From positions 62,001 to 126,000 of the forward strand of contig NZ_JAHXBF010000002.1 of the NCBI RefSeq assembly GCF_020103695.1: a DNA stretch of 64,000 bases, in the 5' to 3' direction. Position numbers and translations under genes: made by a program. Under the pieces are notes generated by a model. That model was not told where the DNA came from. It saw only the letters and a list, made by a program, of their open reading frames with translations, and did not search any database. The stretch is from Hyalangium versicolor (GTDB taxonomy: Bacteria; Myxococcota; Myxococcia; Myxococcales; Myxococcaceae). Shown here one piece after another: positions 1-8,136 of the stretch. Numbering within the stretch: the stretch's first letter is position 1; each line of letters opens with the position of its first letter.

Positions 1-1053
1 GGCCTTGTAGCGGCGGCCCTCGTAGTGGGCGGCCACCTGCGGCACCAGCGACACGTCTCCGGCGTCGATGGGCTTGAGGAACACCCAGTGCCCGTTGGAC
101 TGCATCAGCCAGGTGAAGCCGCGCCCCTTGTGGAAGAGCAGGTACTCCTCCCACGGGTAGCGCGTGCCCTCCACCGTGCACGAGCGCACCATGAAGCCGA
201 TGCAGATCCACTCCACCCCGTCCAGTTGGCCCTTGGCGCCCAGGGGGATGAGCGGCGGGTACTCCGGCTTCTCGAGCAGTTGGAGGAAGGCCAGCTTGCC
301 CTGGCTCGCGTCCAGCAGCGCGCCGCAGTACGGGCACGCCACGCGCCGGGTCTGATCCGGGGCGCGCAGTTCCAGCGCGCCGTTGCACTGGGGGCACCGC
401 GCCTGCTGCAGGGACACCTTGCGCACCCGGGGACGCATCTGGTCCAGCGGGATGCCCAGTTGCTCCAGCTTGAGCCGCTGCCCCAGGAACACCTCGGGGT
501 CCTGCGTGCGAGTGCCGAAGTCCAGCGTGACGAACGCGCCCTTGGGGCCCGTGGCGTCCACGTAGTAGCTGTCCTGCTCGGGATCCACGTCGCTGGGGAG
601 CTGGCCCGCGGCGGACACCACGCGCCCGTGGCCTCGCTCCTCCACGACGTAGGGGCGGTTGCGCAGCCGCAGGCGCTGGCCCGGGTACGCATCGTCCAGC
701 TTGAGGCCCTGCTCCAGGCCGGCCTCGAACGTGAGGTGGAAGGCGCCCTCGGACTCGCTGAGCCAACCGGTGCGGCCGTCATCGAATTCGACGTACCACT
801 CGTCCCACGGGCCCGCGCCATGGTCCTTCTGGAGGTGGCCCACCAGCTTGTAGCCCACGCGCTCGTGGCGGCCCTCCATGCCCAGCCGCAGCGGAGAGTC
901 CGTGTCGACGATGGCGCCGATCTTCCCGTGCGCCTCCAGGTTGAGGCCCTTCTTGGCCACCACCGTCTGGCAGTAGCTGCAGACGACCACCAGGGCCGAG
1001 CCCGCGGTGAACTCGACTGGAGCTCCGCACGAGGGGCATTGCCCTTGCGTCAC
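1..1053 (-). CDS. DUF4178 domain protein with zinc ribbons (3' end outside window)
   Basis: Reading leftwards from a GTG at 1053 the frame stays open to base 1, so the C-terminus is missing. The N-terminus has a zinc-ribbon pair (CPSC, then CSYC about 20 residues later). A WYVEFDDGRTGWLSESEG-like stretch follows, typical of DUF4178, then a second ribbon (CPQC ... CPYC) and more DUF4178-like sequence. I infer two ribbon/DUF4178 units in tandem. The start is fixed by a GTGA overlap with the speD stop (1050-1053), so the two are probably translationally coupled. DUF4178 genes commonly accompany speD-like genes in bacteria; the biochemical role is unknown. No signal peptide is seen. Confidence 0.8.
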   Translation of the reverse strand, partial: MTQGQCPSCGAPVEFTAGSALVVVCSYCQTVVAKKGLNLEAHGKIGAIVDTDSPLRLGMEGRHERVGYKLVGHLQKDHGAGPWDEWYVEFDDGRTGWLSESEGAFHLTFEAGLEQGLKLDDAYPGQRLRLRNRPYVVEERGHGRVVSAAGQLPSDVDPEQDSYYVDATGPKGAFVTLDFGTRTQDPEVFLGQRLKLEQLGIPLDQMRPRVRKVSLQQARCPQCNGALELRAPDQTRRVACPYCGALLDASQGKLAFLQLLEKPEYPPLIPLGAKGQLDGVEWICIGFMVRSCTVEGTRYPWEEYLLFHKGRGFTWLMQSNGHWVFLKPIDAGDVSLVPQVAAHYEGRRYKA

Positions 1054-1400
1054 GCCTTCACCCCCCGTGCGAGTTCCCTGACTTCAGAATCCCGAGCCCC
1101 CAGGTGCCGGGCCACGAGCGCCTGGAAGTCCGGGCGTGGGCGGGTGCGGCAGCAGTAGACGTTGAGGGCGGCGAAGCCGTGCTCGGGGAAGGTGTGAATG
1201 GCCAGGTGGCTCTCGGCCAGGAGCGTCAGGCCGGTGATGCCACCGGGCTCGGGGAAGACGTGCCACTGGGGCTGACCGACCACCTTCAGCTCGAGGAGGA
1301 CAATGAGCTCCTCGAAGAGAGCGGCCAGCGCGGTCCGATCCCTGAGGCGCTCGGGCGAGCAGCCGCTCGCATCCACCAGCCATTCCTGTCCTGTGGTCAG
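1050..1400 (-). CDS. speD: S-adenosylmethionine decarboxylase proenzyme (class 1B), probable CTG start
   Basis: Pyruvoyl enzyme that decarboxylates S-adenosylmethionine to supply aminopropyl groups for spermidine. The self-processing motif LLAESHLAIHTFPE is intact, with the processing Ser in ESH, the downstream His, and a CC pair about 20 residues on. The first ordinary start codon (GTG 1376) would remove the first beta strand (EWLVD) and put the processing Ser at residue 56. A CTG at 1400 has a GGAGG at 1413-1409, eight bases upstream. It places that Ser at 64, close to Ser63 of the Thermotoga enzyme, so I chose CTG. Product 116 residues, near family length. Stop overlaps the DUF4178 gene start by four bases. 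No speE is seen in the window. Confidence 0.88.
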   Translation of the reverse strand: MTTGQEWLVDASGCSPERLRDRTALAALFEELIVLLELKVVGQPQWHVFPEPGGITGLTLLAESHLAIHTFPEHGFAALNVYCCRTRPRPDFQALVARHLGARDSEVRELARGVKA

Positions 1401-1513
1401 TGTGGAGCCCTCCCCAGACGGAGACTTTCTAGCACGAGCCCGGCCCTGCGGGGCGAGGGCTTGGGAGGGGGGGTTGGCGAATGTGGGGACGGGCCCGGTA
1501 CGCTGCGGGTGTC

Positions 1514-2506
1514 ATGTCCCAGCCGGAGCGTCCGACCGACCCGTCCCTGCCGCCTCGCGAGCCCTCCTCGGCTCCGAGGCCGACTCCTGGAGCCATTGCC
1601 CGGCTGGTGCGCGCCATCCGAGGCCTGCCTCCGGCGGAGCGGTTGAGGGGCCCGGGCTGCACTGGCATGGCGGGCTGGTTCCGAGCCGAGATGGCTCCGA
1701 CGCGGGAGGCGACGCCGCGCTTCCAGGAGCTCTACACCCGGGTCCGCCGTGGCGAACCGGTGCTGCCGTCCGAGGCGCGGAGCCACCTGTACCTGGTGGT
1801 GAAGGGGCTGCTGGGGGACGAGATGTTCAGCTACATGGAGGACAACCAGCGTCGGCTGGAGCGCCGGGGGCTGGAGACGCTCGAGGTGCAGGTCGACACG
1901 GAGGGCACGCTCGCGGACAACGTGGAGGTGGTGCACCGGGCGCTGGAGGACGCGATCTTCTTCAAGCGCTCGGTGGTGCTGATGGGGCACAGCAAGGGCG
2001 GCGTGGAGAGCTTGGCGGCGCTGGCCCTGTACCCGGAGCTGCGCCGACACGTGCGGGCGGTGGTGGCGATGCAGGCGCCGTATGGCGGCTCGCCCATCGC
2101 GCATGATCTGACGGACACGCCGGATCTGCGGCGCGTGCTGAGCATCGCGTTCCCGCTGCTGTTCTACGGGGTGTCCCACGCGGTGGAGGACCTGCGCTAT
2201 CCGGTGCGAATGGAGTTCGTGCGGCGCCATCCGTACGCAGGGGAGGTGCCGACGGTGTCACTGGCCACGTCGCGCTACTCGCGGCGCTCACTGCTGTGGC
2301 CGACGGCCCGCTACATCTTCGAGCGCTACGGGCTGCTCAGCGATGGACTGGTGGCGCAGGTGGACGCGGAGATTCCAGGCTCGCGGGTGGTACGGCTGAG
2401 CGACATGGACCACGCGGAGCCGACACTCACGGGGCTGCCGGGCTTCGCCAACCACTACCCAGGAGACGTCACCGAGGCCCTGGTGGCACTGGCCCTGGAG
2501 TCCTGA
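1514..2506 (+). CDS. alpha/beta-hydrolase, lipase/esterase-like
   Basis: A 330-residue protein with a GHSKGG nucleophile elbow (Ser about residue 160) after the strand SVVLMG, followed by VESLAALALYPELRRHVRAV, the usual helix after a serine-hydrolase elbow. AMQAPYGGSPIAHDL resembles the corresponding loop of triacylglycerol-lipase-like proteins. A catalytic His probably lies in the C-terminal ADFANHYPGD-like part (seen as GFANHYPGD). The first ~45 residues are Pro/Arg-rich and there is no clear secretion signal. The ATG at 1514 was chosen over 1481 because the extra residues look like translated leader, although 1481 sits behind a purine run. It is divergent from speD. Substrate unknown. Confidence 0.72.
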   Translation: MSQPERPTDPSLPPREPSSAPRPTPGAIARLVRAIRGLPPAERLRGPGCTGMAGWFRAEMAPTREATPRFQELYTRVRRGEPVLPSEARSHLYLVVKGLLGDEMFSYMEDNQRRLERRGLETLEVQVDTEGTLADNVEVVHRALEDAIFFKRSVVLMGHSKGGVESLAALALYPELRRHVRAVVAMQAPYGGSPIAHDLTDTPDLRRVLSIAFPLLFYGVSHAVEDLRYPVRMEFVRRHPYAGEVPTVSLATSRYSRRSLLWPTARYIFERYGLLSDGLVAQVDAEIPGSRVVRLSDMDHAEPTLTGLPGFANHYPGDVTEALVALALES

Positions 2507-2679
2507 GTGGTACGCAAGGAGCGCAGCATGCATTACTCACCCCGGTAGAGAGCCCAATCAGTTGCGGAACAACCCTGGAGATATTGTCGGCTGATGCTCA
2601 AAGCAGAAGGCGCGTGACTTTGGGTGCTGGTGCTTAAGTCGGAGGCTCTTGTATCAGCATGTTCTCCTTGGAGGTGCGC

Positions 2680-3615
2680 GTGCTGAATGCTCCCCTTCGT
2701 GCAATCATCAACTTCGCGACATGGCCGAGAGCTGTAGCCTTGTTCGTTGTCTGGTCGTTGCCGGCCATAGCACTGGAATCCTCTTCAGAGGAAATCATCC
2801 TGGAGTCGGCCGAGCGCTGCGAGGCTCGGCTCAAGGCTCACCTTGACCTAGCTGACTCTGCTCGTACGAAAGCTAATGTCCTCCTTGTTGCCGGCACAGC
2901 CCTTGCCGCGCTTGGCAGTGCGCTGGCCGCCTTTCTGAAGAAGGAGGCACTTCGCAAAACCACAGGGGTGGCTGGAGCCCTTGGCGCACTGCTCGCAATC
3001 CTCCCGAAGACACTCGCCGATCCGGCGATATTCACCGCACTCCACGCAAAGGCCGAGCGCCATCGAGACATCGCCGTGAAGGTTCATCGGCAATTGGGCT
3101 TGGTCAATCCCGCCAAGAGATCGGTACTCACGCAGTACGTGATCGCACGTTTGGCAGACTGCGAGAGCGGGGATCCACCAGAAAAGCCACCGGAACTTGC
3201 ATTGGCTGACAATGGAGTGCTGTTGGCGATCGCGACCGTAGATCAGCCAAAGCTTGTTTTCGGTGGGAGGCTGGATCTCCCAGAGGAGGACTGGTCGGAC
3301 GACCTGCCTTTCGATGATGGACAGATCGAACCAGCGCCAGTGGCCGTGGCCACACGTCCACGACGCGAGGACGCTATAGACGAGCGATTGCTCATCAATT
3401 GGGAAGGAACGGTGCGTACCTACAAGCAGGCAGTACGCGATCAAGATTGGAGTCGTGCGGTCGGCGCGTTGAGAAATATGTCCGAGTACCTTGGATTAGA
3501 CGACATAGCTTCTGTTGAGAGTAGGAAACAGCATTGGCTTGAGTTGAGGCAACTCGCCAAGCTCATTCCGAGACGCGACCTGCTTCCCGCCAACCTGCGC
3601 CCGATGGACCAGTAG
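2680..3615 (+). CDS. uncharacterised membrane protein, possible SLATT-like 2TM protein
   Basis: I do not recognise this family with certainty. The GTG at 2680 is preceded by GGAGG at 2670-2674 with five-base spacing, better than the ATG at 2659, giving 311 residues. There is a hydrophobic segment near the N-terminus (ALFVVWSLPAIAL). Two helices then form a hairpin (ANVLLVAGTALAALGSALAAF and TTGVAGALGALLAIL) flanked by basic helices, followed by a soluble Asp/Glu/Pro-rich region of about 190 residues. Hairpin plus basic flanks is reminiscent of SLATT-type defence effectors, but no nucleotide-sensor partner is adjacent. Base composition is clearly less GC-rich than the neighbours, suggesting acquired DNA. 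Confidence 0.6.
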   Translation: MLNAPLRAIINFATWPRAVALFVVWSLPAIALESSSEEIILESAERCEARLKAHLDLADSARTKANVLLVAGTALAALGSALAAFLKKEALRKTTGVAGALGALLAILPKTLADPAIFTALHAKAERHRDIAVKVHRQLGLVNPAKRSVLTQYVIARLADCESGDPPEKPPELALADNGVLLAIATVDQPKLVFGGRLDLPEEDWSDDLPFDDGQIEPAPVAVATRPRREDAIDERLLINWEGTVRTYKQAVRDQDWSRAVGALRNMSEYLGLDDIASVESRKQHWLELRQLAKLIPRRDLLPANLRPMDQ

Positions 3616-3770
3616 GCTTCATAACGCCTAGCTTGACGCTCTTCAGTCCCAAAGACCATTGCCAGAGTGAACAAACGCTTCCTAGCTAGATTGAGCCCAG
3701 CGCAAGATCCGGGTGGTGATGGGCCGCCCAGATGAACGAGAGTCCCGCGCTATCAGCCCCCGGAGGCCGC

Positions 3771-5300
3771 ATGGCGCGCGACAAGGACGAGGCGACGGGC
3801 ACCAACCCCCAGGAGTTCACCCTGGACCCCAGGGACTGGGAGGCCTTCCGGGCGCTCGGCCACCGGATGCTGGACGACATGGTCGATCACCTCTCGACCC
3901 TCCGCCAGCAGCCCGCCTGGAAACAGATCCCCGAGCGCACCCGGCATGAGCTCGTGAACGAACCCCTGCCGCGCCTTCCTCAGGGTGAAGAGAGAGCCTA
4001 CGAGGACTTCCGCCGCAACGTCCTCCCCTACCCCAACGGCAACCTCCATCCGCGCTTCTTCGGCTGGGTCCAGGGCAACGGCATCCCGCTTGCCATGCTG
4101 GCCGACATGCTCGCCTCCGGGATGAACCCGCACCTCGCCGGCTTCAACCAGGCCCCTGCCCTCGTCGAGCAGAAGGTCATCTCCTGGCTCGCCACGCTCA
4201 TGGGCTTCCCCGAGAACGCCAGCGGTGTCCTCGAGTCGGGCGGCACCATGGCCAATGTCCTCGGGCTCGCCGTGGCCCGCCACGCGAAGTCCGGCGTGGA
4301 CATGCGCAAGCAGGGCCTGCAGGGCGGTGGTCCCCACCTCACCGTGTACTGCTCCACCGAGACGCATGGGTGGGCGCAGAAGGCCGTGGAGTTGCTTGGC
4401 CTCGGCACCGACTGGCTGCGGCGCATCCCCGTGGACAGGGAATTCCGGATGGATGTCTCGGCGCTCAAAGAAGCAGTGACAGCGGACCGGGCCGCGGGAC
4501 ACCGTCCCCTCTGCGTCATCGGATCCGCGGGCACCGTGAACACGGGCTCCGTCGATGACCTGCAGGCGCTCGCGGACTTCTGCCAGGCGCAGGAGCTGTG
4601 GTTCCATGTGGATGGAGCATTCGGCGCTCTCGCCCGGCTGTCGCCGAAGCTCGCTCCGCTCGTCTTGGGACTCGAGCGCGCGGACTCGGTGGCCTTCGAT
4701 CTGCACAAATGGATGTATCTCCCCTTCGAGATCGCCTGTCTGCTCGTCCGTCACCCGGAGGCTCACACCGGGACGTTCGCCATCTCGCCGAGCTACCTCG
4801 CCAAGCAGACCCGAGGCGTCAGCGCGGGAGGCGTCCCCTTCTCGGATCGCGGCGTGGACCTGACCCGCGCCTTCAAGGCCCTCAAGGCCTGGATGTGCCT
4901 CAAGGCGTACGGCGTGGAACTCTTCGCGAGGCTCATCGAGCAGAACTTCGAGCAGACGCGCTACCTCGTACGGAAGATCGAGGACCATCCGAACCTGGAG
5001 CTCCTGGCGCCCGCGCCACTCAACGTGGCGTGCTTCCGGTACCGGGCGGAGGGGCTCTCGGCGGAGAAGCTCGACTCGCTCAACACGGAGATCCTCCTCC
5101 GGGTCCAGGAGCGAGGCCTCGCCGTCCCCTCCTCCACCGTCGTGAACGGGGTCTTCGCTATCCGCGCATGCAACGTGAACCACCGGGCGACGCGACAAGA
5201 CGTGGATGAGCTCGTCCAGGCTGTGATCGACATGGGCGAGACCGTGCTTCGCGAGGAGTCCGCGCCTCCGTTCGACGACACGATGGGGTGGATCATCTAA
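3771..5300 (+). CDS. PLP-dependent group II amino-acid decarboxylase
   Basis: A 509-residue enzyme of the aromatic-L-amino-acid/glutamate/histidine decarboxylase superfamily. It starts with the family-like segment DPRDWEAFRALGHRMLDDMVDHL. The substrate-side motif NPHLAGFNQAPALVEQ, the phosphate-contact region ESGGTMANVLGLAVARH, the PLP-contacting VDGAFG, and the Schiff-base Lys in DLHKWMY are all present. The ATG at 3771 is used because GGAGG ends four bases before it; the earlier in-frame ATG (3732) has no ribosome site. It stands alone, so the substrate cannot be read from context. Aromatic amino acids are one option, given the similarity to DOPA/Tyr decarboxylases. Confidence 0.85.
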   Translation: MARDKDEATGTNPQEFTLDPRDWEAFRALGHRMLDDMVDHLSTLRQQPAWKQIPERTRHELVNEPLPRLPQGEERAYEDFRRNVLPYPNGNLHPRFFGWVQGNGIPLAMLADMLASGMNPHLAGFNQAPALVEQKVISWLATLMGFPENASGVLESGGTMANVLGLAVARHAKSGVDMRKQGLQGGGPHLTVYCSTETHGWAQKAVELLGLGTDWLRRIPVDREFRMDVSALKEAVTADRAAGHRPLCVIGSAGTVNTGSVDDLQALADFCQAQELWFHVDGAFGALARLSPKLAPLVLGLERADSVAFDLHKWMYLPFEIACLLVRHPEAHTGTFAISPSYLAKQTRGVSAGGVPFSDRGVDLTRAFKALKAWMCLKAYGVELFARLIEQNFEQTRYLVRKIEDHPNLELLAPAPLNVACFRYRAEGLSAEKLDSLNTEILLRVQERGLAVPSSTVVNGVFAIRACNVNHRATRQDVDELVQAVIDMGETVLREESAPPFDDTMGWII

Positions 5301-5535
5301 GCGAGCTCCTGCCCAGATAGGCTCAGAATCCCCCTTGCCGCCCGCTCACCGTCATCTTGGCCACCTGCTCATGAGCCAACGGCCAGGGAACAATGGCACA
5401 ATCCCTCAAGTGAGCCAGCGGGCATTGAGGCAAGAGACAGGATCAAAGCGTATACGCCCGCCGGGCTTGCAGGGGTGCTGCTCGCATGCGCCGGCCCCTC
5501 TGCGGCCTGGAAGGGAGAGATCGAGTGGATCGGCA

Positions 5536-5871
5536 TCACGAATCCCTGGCGCCGCGCTCTAGCTTCAGAGCACGCTGACGAAGGTCGGCGACCTTGTCAT
5601 CCCAGTCTGGCCCGAAGCATTCCAGATCCGCAGCCGCCTTACGCAAGAGCGTAGGGTTATCGGGATCCTGAAGGCACGCCAGTCGAAACGCCAGATTCCT
5701 GAGCCAGACAGGAAGCGCAGTGAAGTCGCGCGCAGACATCTCATCGAGAAACTCACTGATGTCATGGGATGAACTGAATGTGAGGACCTCGACGAGCTGA
5801 TGCTCGGCCTCGCTTCTCTCAGGACCTGATGTGTCAGGTATTCTCAGGAACAGCTCTGAAAGACTCACCAT
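5536..5871 (-). CDS. probable immunity protein for the adjacent SitA-like toxin
   Basis: A 111-residue acidic, helical, soluble protein without signal peptide or membrane segment. It contains EFLDEMSARDFTALPVWL and LACLQDPDNPTLLRKAAADL. It starts ten bases after the stop of the lipoprotein toxin gene on the same strand, the position expected of a SitI immunity gene. I recognise no family, so the function is inferred from position, small size and cytoplasmic character. Base composition is lower in GC than the surroundings, matching the toxin gene. Confidence 0.55.
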   Translation of the reverse strand: MVSLSELFLRIPDTSGPERSEAEHQLVEVLTFSSSHDISEFLDEMSARDFTALPVWLRNLAFRLACLQDPDNPTLLRKAAADLECFGPDWDDKVADLRQRALKLERGARDS

Positions 5872-5881
5872 AAACCCAATC

Positions 5882-7171
5882 TCACCAAGGGAAGTACGTC
5901 GACACCACGATTTCGCCTGTATTGAGCATCACAGCTCTGAAGCCAACCTGATGCGCTCCCATCCTGATCGAGTCCTGGAACGGTCCCTTGAACCCGGGTG
6001 TGCCGGCCACCGGGAGCGAGCCTCCTCCTGCCCTGAAGGACTCGAGTTGCCTCATGATGGCGGTTTCGATCTCATCCGCAGTCAGCCCTGTACCAGCGAA
6101 GCTCTTGCTCAAGCCTCCAGGGCTTTCGTGCGGCCGGTTGTAACCATGACCGGTATTGAACCGGTATTTGTTTCCTCCAGGGCTTACCCTGTTGGTCCAG
6201 AGATTTGTCGGGCCCGAGCCGCCCCCCTGGGTGGCGCCGCCGCTGGCGCCCTGCATGGCCACAGCCACCGCGGCCGGCACGAGCCCCACGGTCATGACGC
6301 CCTCCGCCACGGAGATGGACCGAACGCCACCTGCCATGGCCGCAGACAAGGAGAAGCCTGCATTGGTTTCAGCTGCCAACGCCGCCCTCGCGAAGCCTGG
6401 AAGCATGGGACCTTTCGAGGCCATGTTCGCGGCGCCGCCCCCCAACGCCGCAGTCAGCGCCAAGATGAGAACTCGCGCTCCGTTCTGCCCGATGACTTTC
6501 CCGAAGTTGTGCCCCGCATCCTCCAACTCCTCGAACGACACGGCCCGCTCCGAGTCCATGGACAGTCGCTGCCATCCCTTCACGATGTTCGCGAATGCAT
6601 CCAAGCCGACATATGCAACGATGTATGCTGTCAGCGCGATGGCAACGACCTTTGTCAACGGCTCTGGTGCTACGACGAGGAACATATATGCGGCCATCGC
6701 CGACGTAATCATCGCCTTGAGAGCAAGGGGGTTGACGACCTCTTTCACCGCGCCCTGCACTCCCGCCCACACTCCATCCCAGGCGAATGAGAGCGCCATC
6801 TTCCGCCGCGCTGTGGCATCCAAGAAGGAGAACCCGTCCCCCAGTAGCGTGAGGCACTCGCCCGGGTTGTCCTGCTGGGAGCACCAAGCCCCGTAGTCCC
6901 CGCCCTGCGTGCGAGGCTCTGGATCCGACGACGCGAGCCGGAGACGCTTTCGCACGTCGTTTTCGGCACGGACGGAGAAGCGCATGTCCAGCACGAGTTG
7001 GGTCATCAGCTTCTGGAACTCGCCCTCGGCAATCTCGATGGGCTCCACGTTCCTCGGCGGGACGTAGACGATGGGCTCACCCTGTCCCGTATCTAGGAAC
7101 ACGACATGGGACGTTGCACAGCCCATCAAGAGAGACCCCAGCAGCAACACCCCTCCCCAATGCAACTTCAT
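5882..7171 (-). CDS. SitA-like polymorphic toxin lipoprotein (SitA5 type)
   Basis: A 429-residue lipoprotein: signal peptide with lipobox LLMGC (Cys18, Ala at +2, so outer-membrane sorting is expected). The mature start reads ATSHVVFLDTGQGEPIVYVP, which I associate with SitA5-family toxins of myxobacteria. A central hydrophobic part (MITSAMAAYMFLVVAPEP and VVAIALTAYIVAYVG) and an Ala/Gly-rich linker (about 240-320) precede a C-terminal domain that begins near NLWTNRVSPGGNKYRF and ends GFRAVMLNTGEIVVSTYFPW. That ending resembles small RNase-like toxin folds, an inference only. In Myxococcus, SitA toxins pass between cells by outer-membrane exchange and are neutralised by a downstream SitI. GGAGG lies five bases before the ATG. 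Confidence 0.72.
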   Translation of the reverse strand: MKLHWGGVLLLGSLLMGCATSHVVFLDTGQGEPIVYVPPRNVEPIEIAEGEFQKLMTQLVLDMRFSVRAENDVRKRLRLASSDPEPRTQGGDYGAWCSQQDNPGECLTLLGDGFSFLDATARRKMALSFAWDGVWAGVQGAVKEVVNPLALKAMITSAMAAYMFLVVAPEPLTKVVAIALTAYIVAYVGLDAFANIVKGWQRLSMDSERAVSFEELEDAGHNFGKVIGQNGARVLILALTAALGGGAANMASKGPMLPGFARAALAAETNAGFSLSAAMAGGVRSISVAEGVMTVGLVPAAVAVAMQGASGGATQGGGSGPTNLWTNRVSPGGNKYRFNTGHGYNRPHESPGGLSKSFAGTGLTADEIETAIMRQLESFRAGGGSLPVAGTPGFKGPFQDSIRMGAHQVGFRAVMLNTGEIVVSTYFPW

Positions 7172-7345
7172 ATCGTCCTCCGCTCCTCAGCCCGCGCATG
7201 GCAGCATGAAGATGCGGACTGACACACCGGCCAGAGCGCCTGGAGGTGCATGACACTTCGGCAGGTACAACGAGGGAACCGGGATGCCGCTTAACCAGAA
7301 GGCTCGGCAGCGCTCCCGCTAACCCACTGGAAATGCTCACGAACG

Positions 7346-7372
7346 TAGCGCCAGCCGCTCCATTTGGCGCTA
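7346..7372 (+). promoter_or_regulatory. 8-bp inverted repeat in the leader of the cyclophilin gene
   Basis: TAGCGCCA (7346-7353) and TGGCGCTA (7365-7372) are perfect inverted copies 11 bases apart, ending 13 bases before the ATG at 7386 and touching the AGGA ribosome site. It may be an operator, or an RNA hairpin that limits translation. Confidence 0.4.
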
Positions 7373-7385
7373 GGATGCGCCCGCC

Positions 7386-8129
7386 ATGCGCACCCGAATC
7401 CTGATCACTGGACTGTTGCTGCTCGCTGTCACCGCCTGCACCAAGGAAAAGGAGAAGGAGGCCACTCCGGCCAAGCCTCCCGAGTCCGCCGCCTCCGCGG
7501 TGAAGCCCCCCGAGCCCCCCGCCACGCCTCCCGAGCCCCCCGCCCAGCCCCCTCCGCCCCCGCCTCCCGCCGCCGAGCTCACCGGCTTGCAGAAGGACGC
7601 AATGGACGGCAAGGACCTCTGGGCCACCTTCGAGACGAGCGAGGGCACCATCGTCGTGAAGCTCTTCTCCAAGGATGCGCCCAAGACGGTGGCCAACTTC
7701 GTGGGCCTCGCCAGCGGCCAGAAGGAGTGGAAGGACCCCGCCACCCTGCAGACCATCAAGCGCCCCCTGTACGACGGGACCGTCTTCCACCGCGTCATCC
7801 CCAACTTCATGATCCAGGGCGGAGATCCGCTCGGCAAGGGCATCGGCGGCCCGGGCTACTCCTTCGAGGACGAGTTCCAGAGCGGCCGCACCTTCGAGAA
7901 GCCCGGCATCCTGGCCATGGCCAACCGCGGCCCCGCCACCAACGGCAGCCAGTTCTTCATCACCGTGGCCCCCACGCCCTGGCTGAACAACCGCCACACC
8001 ATCTTCGGCGAGACCGTGAAGGGCTATGACGTGGTGGAGAAGATCTCCAAGGTCCCCACCGCCGCCGCCAACGCGCCCAAGACGCCCGTGGTCGTCAAGA
8101 AGGTCACCATCAGCGACAAGCAGCCGTAG
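7386..8129 (+). CDS. cyclophilin-type peptidyl-prolyl isomerase lipoprotein
   Basis: A 247-residue lipoprotein with lipobox AVTAC (Cys18), then a Lys/Glu and Pro-rich spacer (about residues 20-65, including a run of seven Pro), then a complete cyclophilin domain. Catalytic and proline-pocket residues are present: FHRVIPNFMIQGGDP (Arg), QFFITV, and the Trp in PWLNNRHTIFGE. It should catalyse prolyl cis/trans isomerisation of envelope proteins from a membrane anchor in the periplasm. The carboxylesterase gene follows after seven bases, so the two are probably co-transcribed. The Pro-rich spacer probably spans the periplasm. Confidence 0.92.
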   Translation: MRTRILITGLLLLAVTACTKEKEKEATPAKPPESAASAVKPPEPPATPPEPPAQPPPPPPPAAELTGLQKDAMDGKDLWATFETSEGTIVVKLFSKDAPKTVANFVGLASGQKEWKDPATLQTIKRPLYDGTVFHRVIPNFMIQGGDPLGKGIGGPGYSFEDEFQSGRTFEKPGILAMANRGPATNGSQFFITVAPTPWLNNRHTIFGETVKGYDVVEKISKVPTAAANAPKTPVVVKKVTISDKQP

Positions 8130-8136
8130 GCGCGCC

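Noticed and set aside
3753..5198. 481-codon open frame antisense to the decarboxylase
   Set aside because: It mirrors the decarboxylase codons, as expected from strong third-position G/C bias, and has no domain or ribosome site.
5400..5570. Stretch that can be read as a lipoprotein-like fragment (VLLACAGPSAAW, then EIEWIGITNPW)
   Set aside because: No start codon with a ribosome site, runs into the immunity gene region, and no family recognised; possibly a decayed remnant but unsupported. The 235 bases from 5301 hold nothing else I can identify.
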